DNA of 64,000 nucleotides from Patescibacteria group bacterium (GTDB lineage Bacteria; Patescibacteria; ABY1; UBA10025; JAHIVO01): contig JAQULM010000001.1 of assembly GCA_028718605.1 (NCBI GenBank), forward strand, positions 346,785-410,784. The letters run 5' to 3'. Under the pieces are notes generated by a model. That model saw only the letters and a list, made by a program, of their open reading frames with translations. It did not search any database and had not been told where the DNA came from. Numbering within the stretch: the stretch's first letter is position 1; each line of letters starts with the position of its first letter. The translations under genes and the position numbers were made by a program. This document shows, one piece after another, positions 26,387 through 37,636 of this stretch.

Positions 26387-29300
26387 TTACGGAACCACAC
26401 GCTGATAAACGGGAAGCGCCTTCGAGAAGTCTGACAAACCAGGCGGCGTATTCGCCAGCACCCTTCCATCATAGACGATTTGTTCCGCAGCAGCAAGGTC
26501 TTTGAGGTATGTACGATCAAAATTGAAACCTTTCGCTACCAGCAAACCTGATACTTTCAGGGGCACTACATAATCAACTTCAAGAACGGTCCTGGTTACT
26601 TCACTGATCCCCCGGTATTCGCCAGCTCCTACCGTTTCCGGATCGCGCCGCAGCCGAATCGTTGGTTCGGTAAATCCAGCAACTCCTGGCTGATACAGAT
26701 CGCGGCTGATGAATGTTTCGATAAGATCAGCAATATCAGACGTGACAATCGTGCTCCCCGTAGGCCAATCGCCCGCAGCTATGGTCTGCGCTTCTTCAGA
26801 CGTTGCTCTATCAAGCGGCAAGTCGAACGGATTACCACCGTCAAACGTGCCCGGAAATCCATCTAATAACCCCTGCCGCACCTCGAAACCTGCACTCCCT
26901 AAACCGCAGATCGTGCTTCTCAGGGAGGCCCGCTTGATATCTGCATTCTTCGGCAGGTCAAACTCGCGGAAGCGGAAAAAATCACGCTCCGTGTCACTAT
27001 ACGACCCGAACCGCATACAGTCATCGAGCGTATCTGCGTTGTAGAACGGTTCGAAGGCAACCGCATCATCCAATTCATCCACGATGGGACGCGTGACGCG
27101 CTGCGGCGCGTAATCAATGACGAGCTGCGGTTCGTTCCCTGTTACGGGATCATCCCACGCACGGGCGATCGCTAACTCATCATTGGCCGCGGTCCCTTCG
27201 TTCAGCATGAGGCCAATTGCATTGCCTGCAGCATACTCAGGCATGTCGATAAACCGTTGTACCAAACTTTTAATATCAGGGGATGTATTCTGCGCATTTG
27301 CCTGCCAGTCCGCCATCGGGAAGCTTATGCTGTTCGTCGTGTCGAGATTATAGATATTCGCTGGATCATTCCCATAATTCGCGCTGTCAAACGTGGCGAC
27401 GTTTGTCGAGTCAATGAGATAAATCCGTGAATTAAAGTCACCTGCCGATACCCCGTTTCCCGTAAGCCTCAAATACGCGTGGATAATCTCAGAGCCCGCT
27501 GGGATGTCGAGAGGGAATCGCAGGAAACCACGGTATGTTGCAGTCGCATCCTTGCCGATTCTAATGGTTGTGCCAAGTGTCATATTGACGCTATCCGAAC
27601 TCACGTCAGTATCATCAGTGCTGGACTCGATGACTTCCTCGGCGGGAACTAAACGACCGGTACTGGTTACGCCGTCCTCTTCTGGCGTTGCCGGATTGTC
27701 AATCGCGACAAACGCACCACCCAAATCAGTAACGAACGGGTCGATATAGATATTGCCGCGGACAATGAACGCCGCTGACGGCATTTCACTTACATTCTCG
27801 AGGCCAGTCTCATCATAGGTAATATTTGCCCGAATTTCGAGGTCACCGTCTATCACGAAGAGTCCGCCCCCGGTCGTTCCACTGGCGGCGGTGCCTTTCA
27901 TGAACTCCATTGGATTTGAAATCACATACCGCGTATCAGCTCCATGGAAATAATACACCGTACCATCGAGAACTGGTTGGATTGCAGACGGTGATAATGC
28001 TGCGCTCGCGCTGATATCAACGATGCCGCTTCCTCCGCCGCTACTCATATCTTCCACGACCGGATTGCCGTACCGATTCAATCCGTCGCCATCACTGTCA
28101 TCGGTCAGCCGGCCAACATTAATACGGTCGAGCACGTCTTCGCCGAGCGGGTATCCGGTACCAGTAATCAGCGGCTCGAATCCTGTTTGGTAATATCCGC
28201 TCGTCGGCCGTCCTGTCTCGGTCCCACTGTAATACCCGGGAATGCCCGAAATGCTTTCTTCGCCTTCTTGGCCTGACGTAATGAGGAATGTGCTCGTGTA
28301 TGACCCAGAGCCGCGTGCCGGAGGCGCGAGTTCGACCGTCGTGCCCGCATAAATATCGCTGAACATCGTCTGCACCCACGGGATGCCGAGAAGCGCAGTT
28401 GCAGGCATGAATTCCACCCAGCCAACGCCCGCCTGGCGTACGCCGGGGAACCACTTCGTGAACATCAAGTCGCTACTCGCGCACACATATGCCCGGTATA
28501 CCCGTTCGAGGCATTGGGGGTAGGCCTCGTCAGTACATACGCTTACGTCATTCGCGGCTAGTAACGAACCAGTCGCCCTGCTCCGCTTATCAACCCGAAG
28601 GTCGGTAGAATCTTGTCGGCCGATGAAATACACGTACGGATTCGCAATGACAACATCGTACGCAGCCCATCCGCCCCAATCAAGAACGGTACCCGCTCCA
28701 CCATTGCCCCAGTCCATGCTAACACCGCATGCACCGTCGGTACACAACGCGCCCGTCGATTTCAAACGCTTCTCGAGATACCAGCCACGGCTCGTGCAGC
28801 CTGTGGCAGGATCGCACGTCTCGCCGGCAATATACATCATGTCCCCGTCGAGCGCGATTGCATGTGCATCCTCAGTACTGGCACCGACATCAACACTGAT
28901 TGTACCCGCAGGATCACCGTTTGCACCGCCGAATCCAGATACCAGCTCGCCACGTTTCATATCCCGCTTCTCGAGATGCCATCGTCCATTCTCGGCCTGG
29001 GAATCGCTGCCGGAAATATACAGATACGTTCCATCCGTCGTAATGCTGAAATTATCACCGTCAACAAGGCCGGCATTCGCTCCAGTCAAAAACCCGGTGC
29101 CATTGCCGAACATCGGATCGAGCTTGCCCGTGGAGAGCAGCCGCTTTTCGATGCGCCACCGGCCGCTGCCGAAGTTCGTACCGTCATAATTTTCGTACCC
29201 GATGACGTACATATGCAAGCCACTGATAACGATATCAGAAGCGCTTGCGAACCGGCCGGCAATGTACGCCGAGGTCACGACGCCGTCACTATCAAACGTA

Positions 29301-32300
29301 GTATCGAGCGCGCCGGTCGTCAGCAACCGCTTTTCGATGCGCCAGCTCGTCGGGCTGGCGGGATTGAACGTCCGGCCAACGAGGTACATAGACGTACCGT
29401 CAATCGCAATGCCGTACGCCGCATCACCGCTGCTGCTATAAAGTCGTCCAGTCCCATTAAAAGCGCCTGCTGTGCAAGCGGCAACCCCATTGCACAAGTC
29501 ACCGGTCGTTTTATTCCGTTTCTCAACAAACCAGTAGTCATCGAGAGGCTGCGCTGGTGTATTATTGTCGCGGATCCCTGAAATGTATAAATAATTTGCG
29601 TCAACAGCAACATCATACGCAATCCACGTATCAGCCCCTCCTGAAATATGCCCATCGCCGTCAAAATCTGTAACAAGATCGCCGTTATTGAGCCATCGCT
29701 TCTCGATCCACCAATTGTCTGCTTCGGTACTCCCAACCGTATACAGGTACGTCCCGTCGCTGGCAGCTGCGCGTCCCTGGGAGCTCTCAATGCCACCCTC
29801 AACGACCTGCCCGCCTGTGCCGAATGCAGAGCAATCGCGGGTGCTGAACTTGGTCTCGTCCCAAATAACGTTCTGGTTGCCCCAACGGTCGAGCTTCAGC
29901 ATCGGGCCTTCGGACGGTTGAGTGTTTGATTCATACACGTTGTAGTATGGCGTCGCAGGATTTGATACCGCCTGTGTGCTGTACGCAGCAGTCACCCATC
30001 CGCCTGCACCACCATTGGCAGCGGGATCCCACTGCCGGAATCGGATATTCGCTGCTTCATTGGCATACCCCGAATCATAGTCCCCCCATACCACTTCAGG
30101 GATATTATTCGCATCAAGCACGAGGGAAACTCGGCGCCCATAATAGCCTTGATTAGTATTCACCTGTAAATTCGTACGATCATCCCCACTCATCGTAACC
30201 CATGCCCCTGCTCCAGAATCCCACCTGCGTAATAGGACTGCCGCCGGATCAAGCCATGCGATATACGGTACGCCTGATGTGCTCACGGCGAGTGAGGGCC
30301 GTGCCCCGTCAGGCAGCCAGTTTGCATCAGCGCCGGTCGGGTATGGCGATCCAGCGGGCCCAATATCGGCATTCACCGACACGTCTTCTCCTGATAAACC
30401 CGCAGTAACGTCATCGCTTGCTGTTACCCATCCGCCAGCGCCTGCATTCGCGTCCCCGTTCCAGCGACGGTAGAATATCTGATGGTTCACTGCCGTGATA
30501 TCCTGTTCCCAGGCAATGTGGGGCGTATCGCCATCAAGCGCGAGAGTCGGCATTCCTTTTGAGTCAGTCGGCGTACCGCTTACGTCAAGATTTGCTGAAT
30601 TATTATTCATCGGAATCCAACCTGATCCCAAATCCTGCTTATAATTGATTGCCGAGGGCTCTCCCGGTATGCCAGCCCAGGGCCCTGTCCGATACACGAT
30701 ATGCTTGGTGCCAGACGCACCGATCTTGATCATGGGTGTTTGCGCAGGTGACGCTTGGAATAATTGGGTAATCCAATCTTCCGTTTCAGGATCCCAATAT
30801 GTGTAATAGAGCGTGCCTCCCTCGCGCATATTATCGAGACCACCATCCTGCCACGCGATGTGCGGATCACCACTCGGATCAAGAGCGAGAGATATGGATA
30901 AAACGCCTTCCGCCGCACTCGTCACGCGTAAATTCGCAGCACTGCCCGGCGAATCGAATGCGTCACCCGATGCCGTTACCCATCCGCCTGAAACGAGTTT
31001 TGCATAGTACACTTCGTTTCGACCCGTATCAGGATCGATTCCGATCCACGCGACATGCTGGTTTCCGCTCCGATCAACCTCGAGCACTGCATTCGAACCC
31101 TTCAGCGGTCGGCGCGCAAGTCCGCTTCGCGTGACCTTTTCAGGTTCAAGCCATCGAGAATATATATTGAGGTCCGAATGTTCCGCGTCCCATCCCCACC
31201 CGAGCAAGCTGTACAGCTGAATCTCATTGGGATTGACGTCGGGATCGCCAAGGAATTGCTGGGAATCGATTTCAACGCCGGTCACTGTATACGGTCCCGC
31301 TGTGCCTGCGCTGTTATCATACTGGCCACCGAGCTTAATCCAGCCCCAGTTACATGGCTCCGTCCCGCCTGTATGGCCGCAGGTCGTATTCTCCCCGGCT
31401 TGCTTCACAGCGACGAGGCGCGCCCACCCCGTAACCTCGTGCGTCGTGCCATTGAAGTTGGCTGTCGCATACGGCCGACACTCGCCGGAAACAAGGCATG
31501 CGTCGCCGGTTTGACACGTCTCATAAATGCACTTCGGCTGCTCATCGCCGATAATCGGACACATTGAAATATCGGACTCTGTGCATTCAATATCACGATC
31601 ACTGGAACAAACGCCGTACCGCTGGCCCGCTGCGCCGGTTGTGGTATAACAATACCCATACAAAACATTGCCGGGAGGCGTACCAGCGACAGTAACACCA
31701 GCACTCGCCTCTTCTGCGGTCGTATCGATACATGTGTTCCCGGTACCGCATTCTGAGTCACCCGCACACCCGCGTTGGGAATCATTCGAACACACGCCTT
31801 CGAACAAGCTGATCCATCCGATTCCAACGCTGCTCGTAACGAAGTCTTTGCGGATGACTGACGTATAATACGGTGCTCCGCCACCGCCATTATTCGCAAT
31901 CCATACCGCATCATCCCCGAATACTGATTGCTGGGGACTGTTAAACTGGGGATTAGCCGCGCCGAGATTGGTATATGTCCTGACAAGCTGCCTCGTACGG
32001 ATATCGATTTGATATATCTGGCTATCGGTCTGGTTATTGACCCACATGTACTTGCCGCTCGACGAAATGCCGGACATTGCCTGGCCGCCCGATGTCAGCA
32101 CAATATTTGCAACCACCGCTCCCGCGCGATCCATGACAGTAACGCCATTGGTACGCGTTACCCAGATATTCGTGCCGTCGGAAGCGATTCCCTCTAACAT
32201 TGAATTCCCGATGGAATAACTCGCCACAGAGCCATCCACAATCGAAATGCGCGATACAGTGATGTCCCCGTTATTCGGCACCCAGACGTACCCCTGATCG

Positions 32301-35300
32301 TACCTCAACCAGTACGGATTGCTGCTCACGGCACACCGTGTCGGTGCGCCCGTAGGGACCGTGCCGTTACAGTTCAGCTCAGTACTATCGCTCGTACGGA
32401 TCCGGGCAACATTCGCCGTGTTGAAATTGGACACCCACAGGTCCCTGCCGTCGAACGTGATACCCCATGGCTGGCATACATCCGAACCGCATCCGGAAAG
32501 CTGCACCGACCCGCCCTGCCCGATAGGCGCAGCGGTATGTGTGACAGGATCAACTTTTAATACAATCCCGTCTTTCTTGCTGGCAATCCATAGGTAACCG
32601 TCTGCATACACGATCCCCTGCAGGTAGCAGTCCGCTGATGTGCATATTTCATACTCACCGGCAAGCGAAGCGTCTGCAGTGCGGAACTGGAGTAGCCGCC
32701 TGTTCTCGCGTGTCGTTACCCAGACATAGGGACCGCCGGGCGTATCTGAGTCGTACTCGACGCCGTTACCGGAGCCGTATGACTGTTCCCCTGCGGCAAG
32801 TGCCCGCCAGCTGTCCGCCAGGGCCTGTCCCGATGCCGACCACCCATATCCCTCGAGCGGATTGATATCGCGCTGCTCGTCGAAATCGGTATTAAGGCCC
32901 CAGTGCTTCCCGATCGAACAGCTATAATCGGTCTGGTCGTAACGATTCAGGCAGTTCATCGACACCCATCCGAGTGTCGAAGACCACGCCCATCCTACAA
33001 TATTATTTTTTACGAGGAATAATGTCGCTTCGCTCCCGAATGCAGTCGCGAGCGAATCCTCATTCTCCGCCTTTACCTTGTAGTCATATTTCAAGGACGC
33101 CTCAAGCCCCTCGATGATAGTGCCATCAAGATCTGTGCGCCAGTTGGGGCCGCTGGTTGCGTCGCAGGTGCCCCCATTACAATCAGCGCTGGTTGCGCAA
33201 CTCGTGCCTGGTTTCGTTCCGCCGACGCAAGCTTTTGACTCGCGCACTGCCCAATGGCCTGACGTATCCCCGTCAACGCAGTCTTGGCTCGGGAACCAGT
33301 CAGCTCCATTGAATATGCAGTCCGCTTTATTCGTCTGCCAGTCGTCCTCCGAACAATACCCCCAGTCATCCGCGAGAGCAGCTTCACAGTCCGTCTCGTT
33401 CGTGAAGGCAGGGTTGCCGCACACACCCCAGTTGACCGTTGTCCTGCCGTCATTCAACCCGTCGTAGCCATCCGGGAATAAATATTTCGAATTCATTGTT
33501 CCGCCATCGTTGTACCGCGACACACAAACTGCATACTTCGTTATCGCCGGATTTTCATCCGAATCGCGCAGCGTCAACCTGACTGACGACCCGCTTACCT
33601 GCCGCAACAACGGCCGAACCGGCGTATTCGCCCGCGTATACGCACACACGGGAGTATCAGGTTTGCTGGCAGTAATGTCATTCGTCCCATCGGCGGCTGA
33701 ACCAGTGCGATTCCGCGCCTGTACTTGGTAGCAGTATTCCACGTTCGGCACGAGACTGCTGTCAATGACTTGATTGCCGGTAGGGCGGCCAAAGCTTGTA
33801 AAGCCAGACTGCGCGCCGGCGCCTGAATGGCCGAGCGTTTCAAAAAATCGAATGCCGGAACTTCCGATCCCAATGTTTGAAAATGTCCCGAGTGCACGAA
33901 CGATCATACTCGTCGGAGTGATATTCGCGGGCGGTATCTCGATGCCTGTCGCAGCCTCGATCGAATTCGCGGCTGATCCAATCGGAGAACACTGCCCTTC
34001 ACGCTCCCTGCTGTCTACGCCACATGCATACAGGTTATACGAAGCATTTGCTGCCATTGTCGTACATCTGCCCCCGCCGTCACAATCCCCGTCCACTGCG
34101 CAACTCGTTCCTTCTTCGGTGCCGCTAACGCAGACCCCTGTTTGCTTGCAGGTCCTGGCGATACTGTCCCCGCATGGCGGATTGCTCGTGCTGTAATGGT
34201 AATGGTCGACGGCCGTGCCAGCAGACTGGGTCCAGGACCAGTACAGCGGATATGTCGGCCCTGCCTCGATCGGATTGTTGGTGTGTATCGGCCTCCCCGG
34301 AACGCACGGGGGGAGCGTGTCGGTTGCATTCCGAGTATAGTCGGATTCGAGCGTGCCCGATATACCCGCCGCCGCACTGATACGGATGTATTGCGTCGCT
34401 GCACTGCATGCCAGGCTCCGGAATGAAAGAGAAGTCCCGTCCGAAATCTGGTTCCAGACATTTGAATACTGGGTGCCGGTCGAATTGTCGTATGGCCGGA
34501 TATTCGTCCATGTGGTTCCGTTAACCGAATACTGGTATTTATAGTATGCGCCTGCTGGGTTAGCTGACGAATCACTGAACGTCGTATTGCAGTAATACCC
34601 ACGCGCTAAACTGTAATTGCATGCGATCGACGGATCATCCGGCGGCATCAGTGGCATGCATTCTACAACCTTCGGATAATCCGCCGGCCAATTGACAAAA
34701 TATGGATCTCCACTGGGAAACGCATCGCCGTCCGGAAAATTATACGCAGCGTCCTCACCAACCTTATCTTCAAAATTCCTGCTAATTGACCGGAACGTGA
34801 AGCATTTTCCAGGGCTGAAATACTCTTTTAATTCACGGGGTTCGCTGGATGACCAACCGCAGGAACACCATGGGCATGCACTTGCATACGACTTACCCCA
34901 ATCCGGGATGCGGGGCATGCCGCTGGTCGACTGCTCAGGAGAACATTCGCCGAAAAAGTACGTTTGCCCTTCATCATTTGTCACGGCAAACGCATAGTCG
35001 GTGCTCGATGGATTGTCAGGATATAAACCCGTGCCGGTATTCAGGTACACCTCGATCGATCCAGACGTGACGTCGCCGATCGTCATTGGCTGGGGATTTC
35101 TTGCCCGGCTATACCCCCACGCCCAGTCATTGTCCCAGTACACGTCCCCAACCGGATCCTGGTTATACTCCGGGCTCCGCAAGCTATCCCGGGAAAATAA
35201 ACTTACCCCATATTGGCTATTTGGCGCTATGGCGGTTGCCGCTGTTTCGCCGGTGAGTGTCAGGGTGCCCGCACCGCACTGATAAACGCTCGAAACCCCC

Positions 35301-37615
35301 CCAAACAGTACTATCCAGCTAGTATTGGTTATATAGCCGCCGGGCGCTTGGTAGAGCGGAGGCGGGGTGCGGAACGGCGCGCCGAGCGTCGCCGCACTGC
35401 CCGACGGTGTGTTATTGAACGCAACGCCGTACCCGCTGAATTGGTCAAACTCACCGTAGACACCGATGTTATACTCGGTTGTCGACGGATTCGTGTTCTG
35501 CGGCGGGTGGATAAAATCAAAACCACATCCTACCACGATATTATTCCACCGGGACGAACCGACCGTCGTGGGATATTCGCGGACGCAACATTTTTGTCCG
35601 GCATCCAGATCGGCTTGCGTGCATGCAGTCCCCTGGCCGAGGTGATCGACGCCATCATATTCGCAATCGAGCGCTTCAAACTCATCACTACTGCATTCAG
35701 ACTTGCAGGTTATCCCTGCCTTGTGGAAATTATACGGCGCTGCCGCGGTCGTTTGGGATACCGTCGTGCTGTACGGTGAGTAGCCGCTCGAGGCATGCGT
35801 TGACCGCACGCGGAAATACTGCATCGAATTTGGAATTAACCCTGAAACCGTCACTGAACACTTTGTCCCGTCATCATACCCAGCCGCAGTCGTGTTGCAC
35901 GTCGCCAGGCAGTTGGTCCCGCACGACTGGTCCGTGAACGTCCCGGTCGGTATGGTATACGTGGCTGGATCTGGGCTGGGATTGAAATTATTTTCAGTGT
36001 CGTACTGGAGCTGCCAGCCGGTTTCATCATTATTATTGTCGAACCATTCAAGTGTTTGTGACGAGTAATTATTCGCCGCCGGCGTCAGGACGGACAGCGT
36101 CGGCCGGCGGTACACCAGTACCGTCAGCGAAGGCCTCAGCGCTGCCGTCGCCGTCCGCACATTATACGTGTAGAAACCGCGATAACACCAGTCAGCACTC
36201 GACTCGCCGCCAGAAGTGGGAATGTCATCTTCGCGCAGCACAATCTGTGTCTGATTGAACTGTGAAATCGCAGAACTTGGTATGGGGATTGAGCGCAGGC
36301 AACTTGCCGGCGTACTGGTGCACGTAGCATTGCTCGTCGGCAAACCGGTAGAATTTAATGTCACTTTATTCCCCATCGAGCCTGTCGTTGTCCAGAGCGC
36401 CTGGGCAACCGCGGGAGTCGGCGGCGAAACCCATGAAGACCATGCGTCCGCTCCGGAAAAAGCGGAGATATAGTTGCCGGTTCCCCAACTGCAATACGAG
36501 CCCGTGTAGTACCGATACATGTAGACATTAAACGTTCCACCAAAAATCTCAGCTTGGTCAAACACATTTAAATTTGACGTGGAAAAGCTGAATAACGAAC
36601 GCAGTGCGCCATCAGGGGAAACCATGCTCAGCTCGCGCGCGTCACGCTGCGATGTTAAGGTTACGTCAGACAAATCCCTGAGAGAATAGCGCAGTAGAAC
36701 CGGGTACCCATAATATTCACGGAACAGCTCGCCGCTATCGTTGCTTGGCTGCTGTGAAGCTGTATTGTATGTATAGGTAAAATCGACCACCACAGGCAGG
36801 GTTGCTGTTGTGAGCCATTCAGCACCCTCCTGGTCGATCACCTTAGTAATGTCATAGCCGCTTTCCGCTTTCGTAATCTCATAATGCAAGCCAAAACTTT
36901 GGTTCCCGGGATTGTCCCGCTCGTACATGACCGGGCGGGGCATGTTAAACACGCGGTTTTTCGTAGTACTGTCATGGAAGCTGACGCTCCCGTCCTTTTC
37001 CTCGCGGAAGTAGATCCCCTGCAGTTCGACGTGCTGCGTAATCGATTGCGCAGCTTCGGGCTTGGTGATAACCGCTTCCTCGATAAGACTGTCAGCCGTC
37101 ACGGTATACTTCGCGTCAACCCCGTCATAAATGTCCGGGTAGGTCACCGTATTGCCCTCGGCAACAGCCTGAACTGTTTTCGGCTCCTTGAACCCAAATG
37201 TGACGCCCCGATCCCCGGGGATCGAATACTTGATCATGCCGTCAGCTGCACTGGCGCCCCGGTAGTATGTTTTGAACGCGTTCGTCGTGTTTTCGTACGC
37301 AAACTCGCCGGTCGTTTCGCGTATCGTCGTGTCGATTTCTGCATACCGGCCTTCCGGCGTCTTGTACTGCGCGTTGCCGGAGTAGAAGGTGATGGCGTTT
37401 TTTTCGCTGTCGTACGGTTTCTCAACATAATTCAGCGCGGAATCCTTGACCAAACTATCCAGCTCGAGCTCGGGGTTGGGCAGTTCAGGCGTAATCTCCT
37501 GGGCCGGCTCATGGGTGCGCTGCCAGACCACGAGGAGCAGGCCGCCGCCGAGCACAGCGCTTGCCGCAACGATGAATAATGCGAGAAGTATTCTTTTTGT
37601 CACTTTTTCATGCAT
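26387..37615 (-). CDS. Giant multidomain secreted/surface protein (3742 residues)
   Basis: A membrane helix at 8-31 anchors or exports the protein. Then come, in order: an unrecognised beta-rich region (40-300), an FN3-like stretch (about 510-620), Cys-containing loops, GWAWSSTLGWVSMNC near 1540 with further GIGWISL/GWGWD echoes, a TolB/NHL-like propeller (about 1600-1920), seven IAW-type repeats (about 2170-2590), seven WxxEKR repeats (about 2610-3020), a DSDGDG calcium-type site, and a DNRLRE-like domain (about 3340-3510) with YRGFLRFPLDIPAGSEI. The end (FNFDRTYLKDLAAAEQI) is unidentified. The gene ends 20 bp before pilM, so it is probably co-expressed with the pilus machine. Adhesin is the best guess; no enzyme motif was found. 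Confidence 0.8.
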   Translation of the reverse strand: MHEKVTKRILLALFIVAASAVLGGGLLLVVWQRTHEPAQEITPELPNPELELDSLVKDSALNYVEKPYDSEKNAITFYSGNAQYKTPEGRYAEIDTTIRETTGEFAYENTTNAFKTYYRGASAADGMIKYSIPGDRGVTFGFKEPKTVQAVAEGNTVTYPDIYDGVDAKYTVTADSLIEEAVITKPEAAQSITQHVELQGIYFREEKDGSVSFHDSTTKNRVFNMPRPVMYERDNPGNQSFGLHYEITKAESGYDITKVIDQEGAEWLTTATLPVVVDFTYTYNTASQQPSNDSGELFREYYGYPVLLRYSLRDLSDVTLTSQRDARELSMVSPDGALRSLFSFSTSNLNVFDQAEIFGGTFNVYMYRYYTGSYCSWGTGNYISAFSGADAWSSWVSPPTPAVAQALWTTTGSMGNKVTLNSTGLPTSNATCTSTPASCLRSIPIPSSAISQFNQTQIVLREDDIPTSGGESSADWCYRGFYTYNVRTATAALRPSLTVLVYRRPTLSVLTPAANNYSSQTLEWFDNNNDETGWQLQYDTENNFNPSPDPATYTIPTGTFTDQSCGTNCLATCNTTAAGYDDGTKCSVTVSGLIPNSMQYFRVRSTHASSGYSPYSTTVSQTTAAAPYNFHKAGITCKSECSSDEFEALDCEYDGVDHLGQGTACTQADLDAGQKCCVREYPTTVGSSRWNNIVVGCGFDFIHPPQNTNPSTTEYNIGVYGEFDQFSGYGVAFNNTPSGSAATLGAPFRTPPPLYQAPGGYITNTSWIVLFGGVSSVYQCGAGTLTLTGETAATAIAPNSQYGVSLFSRDSLRSPEYNQDPVGDVYWDNDWAWGYSRARNPQPMTIGDVTSGSIEVYLNTGTGLYPDNPSSTDYAFAVTNDEGQTYFFGECSPEQSTSGMPRIPDWGKSYASACPWCSCGWSSSEPRELKEYFSPGKCFTFRSISRNFEDKVGEDAAYNFPDGDAFPSGDPYFVNWPADYPKVVECMPLMPPDDPSIACNYSLARGYYCNTTFSDSSANPAGAYYKYQYSVNGTTWTNIRPYDNSTGTQYSNVWNQISDGTSLSFRSLACSAATQYIRISAAAGISGTLESDYTRNATDTLPPCVPGRPIHTNNPIEAGPTYPLYWSWTQSAGTAVDHYHYSTSNPPCGDSIARTCKQTGVCVSGTEEGTSCAVDGDCDGGGRCTTMAANASYNLYACGVDSREREGQCSPIGSAANSIEAATGIEIPPANITPTSMIVRALGTFSNIGIGSSGIRFFETLGHSGAGAQSGFTSFGRPTGNQVIDSSLVPNVEYCYQVQARNRTGSAADGTNDITASKPDTPVCAYTRANTPVRPLLRQVSGSSVRLTLRDSDENPAITKYAVCVSRYNDGGTMNSKYLFPDGYDGLNDGRTTVNWGVCGNPAFTNETDCEAALADDWGYCSEDDWQTNKADCIFNGADWFPSQDCVDGDTSGHWAVRESKACVGGTKPGTSCATSADCNGGTCDATSGPNWRTDLDGTIIEGLEASLKYDYKVKAENEDSLATAFGSEATLFLVKNNIVGWAWSSTLGWVSMNCLNRYDQTDYSCSIGKHWGLNTDFDEQRDINPLEGYGWSASGQALADSWRALAAGEQSYGSGNGVEYDSDTPGGPYVWVTTRENRRLLQFRTADASLAGEYEICTSADCYLQGIVYADGYLWIASKKDGIVLKVDPVTHTAAPIGQGGSVQLSGCGSDVCQPWGITFDGRDLWVSNFNTANVARIRTSDSTELNCNGTVPTGAPTRCAVSSNPYWLRYDQGYVWVPNNGDITVSRISIVDGSVASYSIGNSMLEGIASDGTNIWVTRTNGVTVMDRAGAVVANIVLTSGGQAMSGISSSGKYMWVNNQTDSQIYQIDIRTRQLVRTYTNLGAANPQFNSPQQSVFGDDAVWIANNGGGGAPYYTSVIRKDFVTSSVGIGWISLFEGVCSNDSQRGCAGDSECGTGNTCIDTTAEEASAGVTVAGTPPGNVLYGYCYTTTGAAGQRYGVCSSDRDIECTESDISMCPIIGDEQPKCIYETCQTGDACLVSGECRPYATANFNGTTHEVTGWARLVAVKQAGENTTCGHTGGTEPCNWGWIKLGGQYDNSAGTAGPYTVTGVEIDSQQFLGDPDVNPNEIQLYSLLGWGWDAEHSDLNIYSRWLEPEKVTRSGLARRPLKGSNAVLEVDRSGNQHVAWIGIDPDTGRNEVYYAKLVSGGWVTASGDAFDSPGSAANLRVTSAAEGVLSISLALDPSGDPHIAWQDGGLDNMREGGTLYYTYWDPETEDWITQLFQASPAQTPMIKIGASGTKHIVYRTGPWAGIPGEPSAINYKQDLGSGWIPMNNNSANLDVSGTPTDSKGMPTLALDGDTPHIAWEQDITAVNHQIFYRRWNGDANAGAGGWVTASDDVTAGLSGEDVSVNADIGPAGSPYPTGADANWLPDGARPSLAVSTSGVPYIAWLDPAAVLLRRWDSGAGAWVTMSGDDRTNLQVNTNQGYYGRRVSLVLDANNIPEVVWGDYDSGYANEAANIRFRQWDPAANGGAGGWVTAAYSTQAVSNPATPYYNVYESNTQPSEGPMLKLDRWGNQNVIWDETKFSTRDCSAFGTGGQVVEGGIESSQGRAAASDGTYLYTVGSTEADNWWIEKRWLNNGDLVTDFDGDGHISGGADTWIAYDVAVDANYLYISGIRDNNTPAQPLDDYWFVEKRNKTTGDLCNGVAACTAGAFNGTGRLYSSSGDAAYGIAIDGTSMYLVGRTFNPASPTSWRIEKRLLTTGALDTTFDSDGVVTSAYIAGRFASASDIVISGLHMYVIGYENYDGTNFGSGRWRIEKRLLSTGKLDPMFGNGTGFLTGANAGLVDGDNFSITTDGTYLYISGSDSQAENGRWHLEKRDMKRGELVSGFGGANGDPAGTISVDVGASTEDAHAIALDGDMMYIAGETCDPATGCTSRGWYLEKRLKSTGALCTDGACGVSMDWGNGGAGTVLDWGGWAAYDVVIANPYVYFIGRQDSTDLRVDKRSRATGSLLAANDVSVCTDEAYPQCLERVYRAYVCASSDLMFTKWFPGVRQAGVGWVEFMPATALLGIPWVQTMFSDIYAGTTVELAPPARGSGSYTSTFLITSGQEGEESISGIPGYYSGTETGRPTSGYYQTGFEPLITGTGYPLGEDVLDRINVGRLTDDSDGDGLNRYGNPVVEDMSSGGGSGIVDISASAALSPSAIQPVLDGTVYYFHGADTRYVISNPMEFMKGTAASGTTGGGLFVIDGDLEIRANITYDETGLENVSEMPSAAFIVRGNIYIDPFVTDLGGAFVAIDNPATPEEDGVTSTGRLVPAEEVIESSTDDTDVSSDSVNMTLGTTIRIGKDATATYRGFLRFPLDIPAGSEIIHAYLRLTGNGVSAGDFNSRIYLIDSTNVATFDSANYGNDPANIYNLDTTNSISFPMADWQANAQNTSPDIKSLVQRFIDMPEYAAGNAIGLMLNEGTAANDELAIARAWDDPVTGNEPQLVIDYAPQRVTRPIVDELDDAVAFEPFYNADTLDDCMRFGSYSDTERDFFRFREFDLPKNADIKRASLRSTICGLGSAGFEVRQGLLDGFPGTFDGGNPFDLPLDRATSEEAQTIAAGDWPTGSTIVTSDIADLIETFISRDLYQPGVAGFTEPTIRLRRDPETVGAGEYRGISEVTRTVLEVDYVVPLKVSGLLVAKGFNFDRTYLKDLAAAEQIVYDGRVLANTPPGLSDFSKALPVYQRVVP

Positions 37616-37636
37616 ACGGACGGTACGCCGTGAAAA

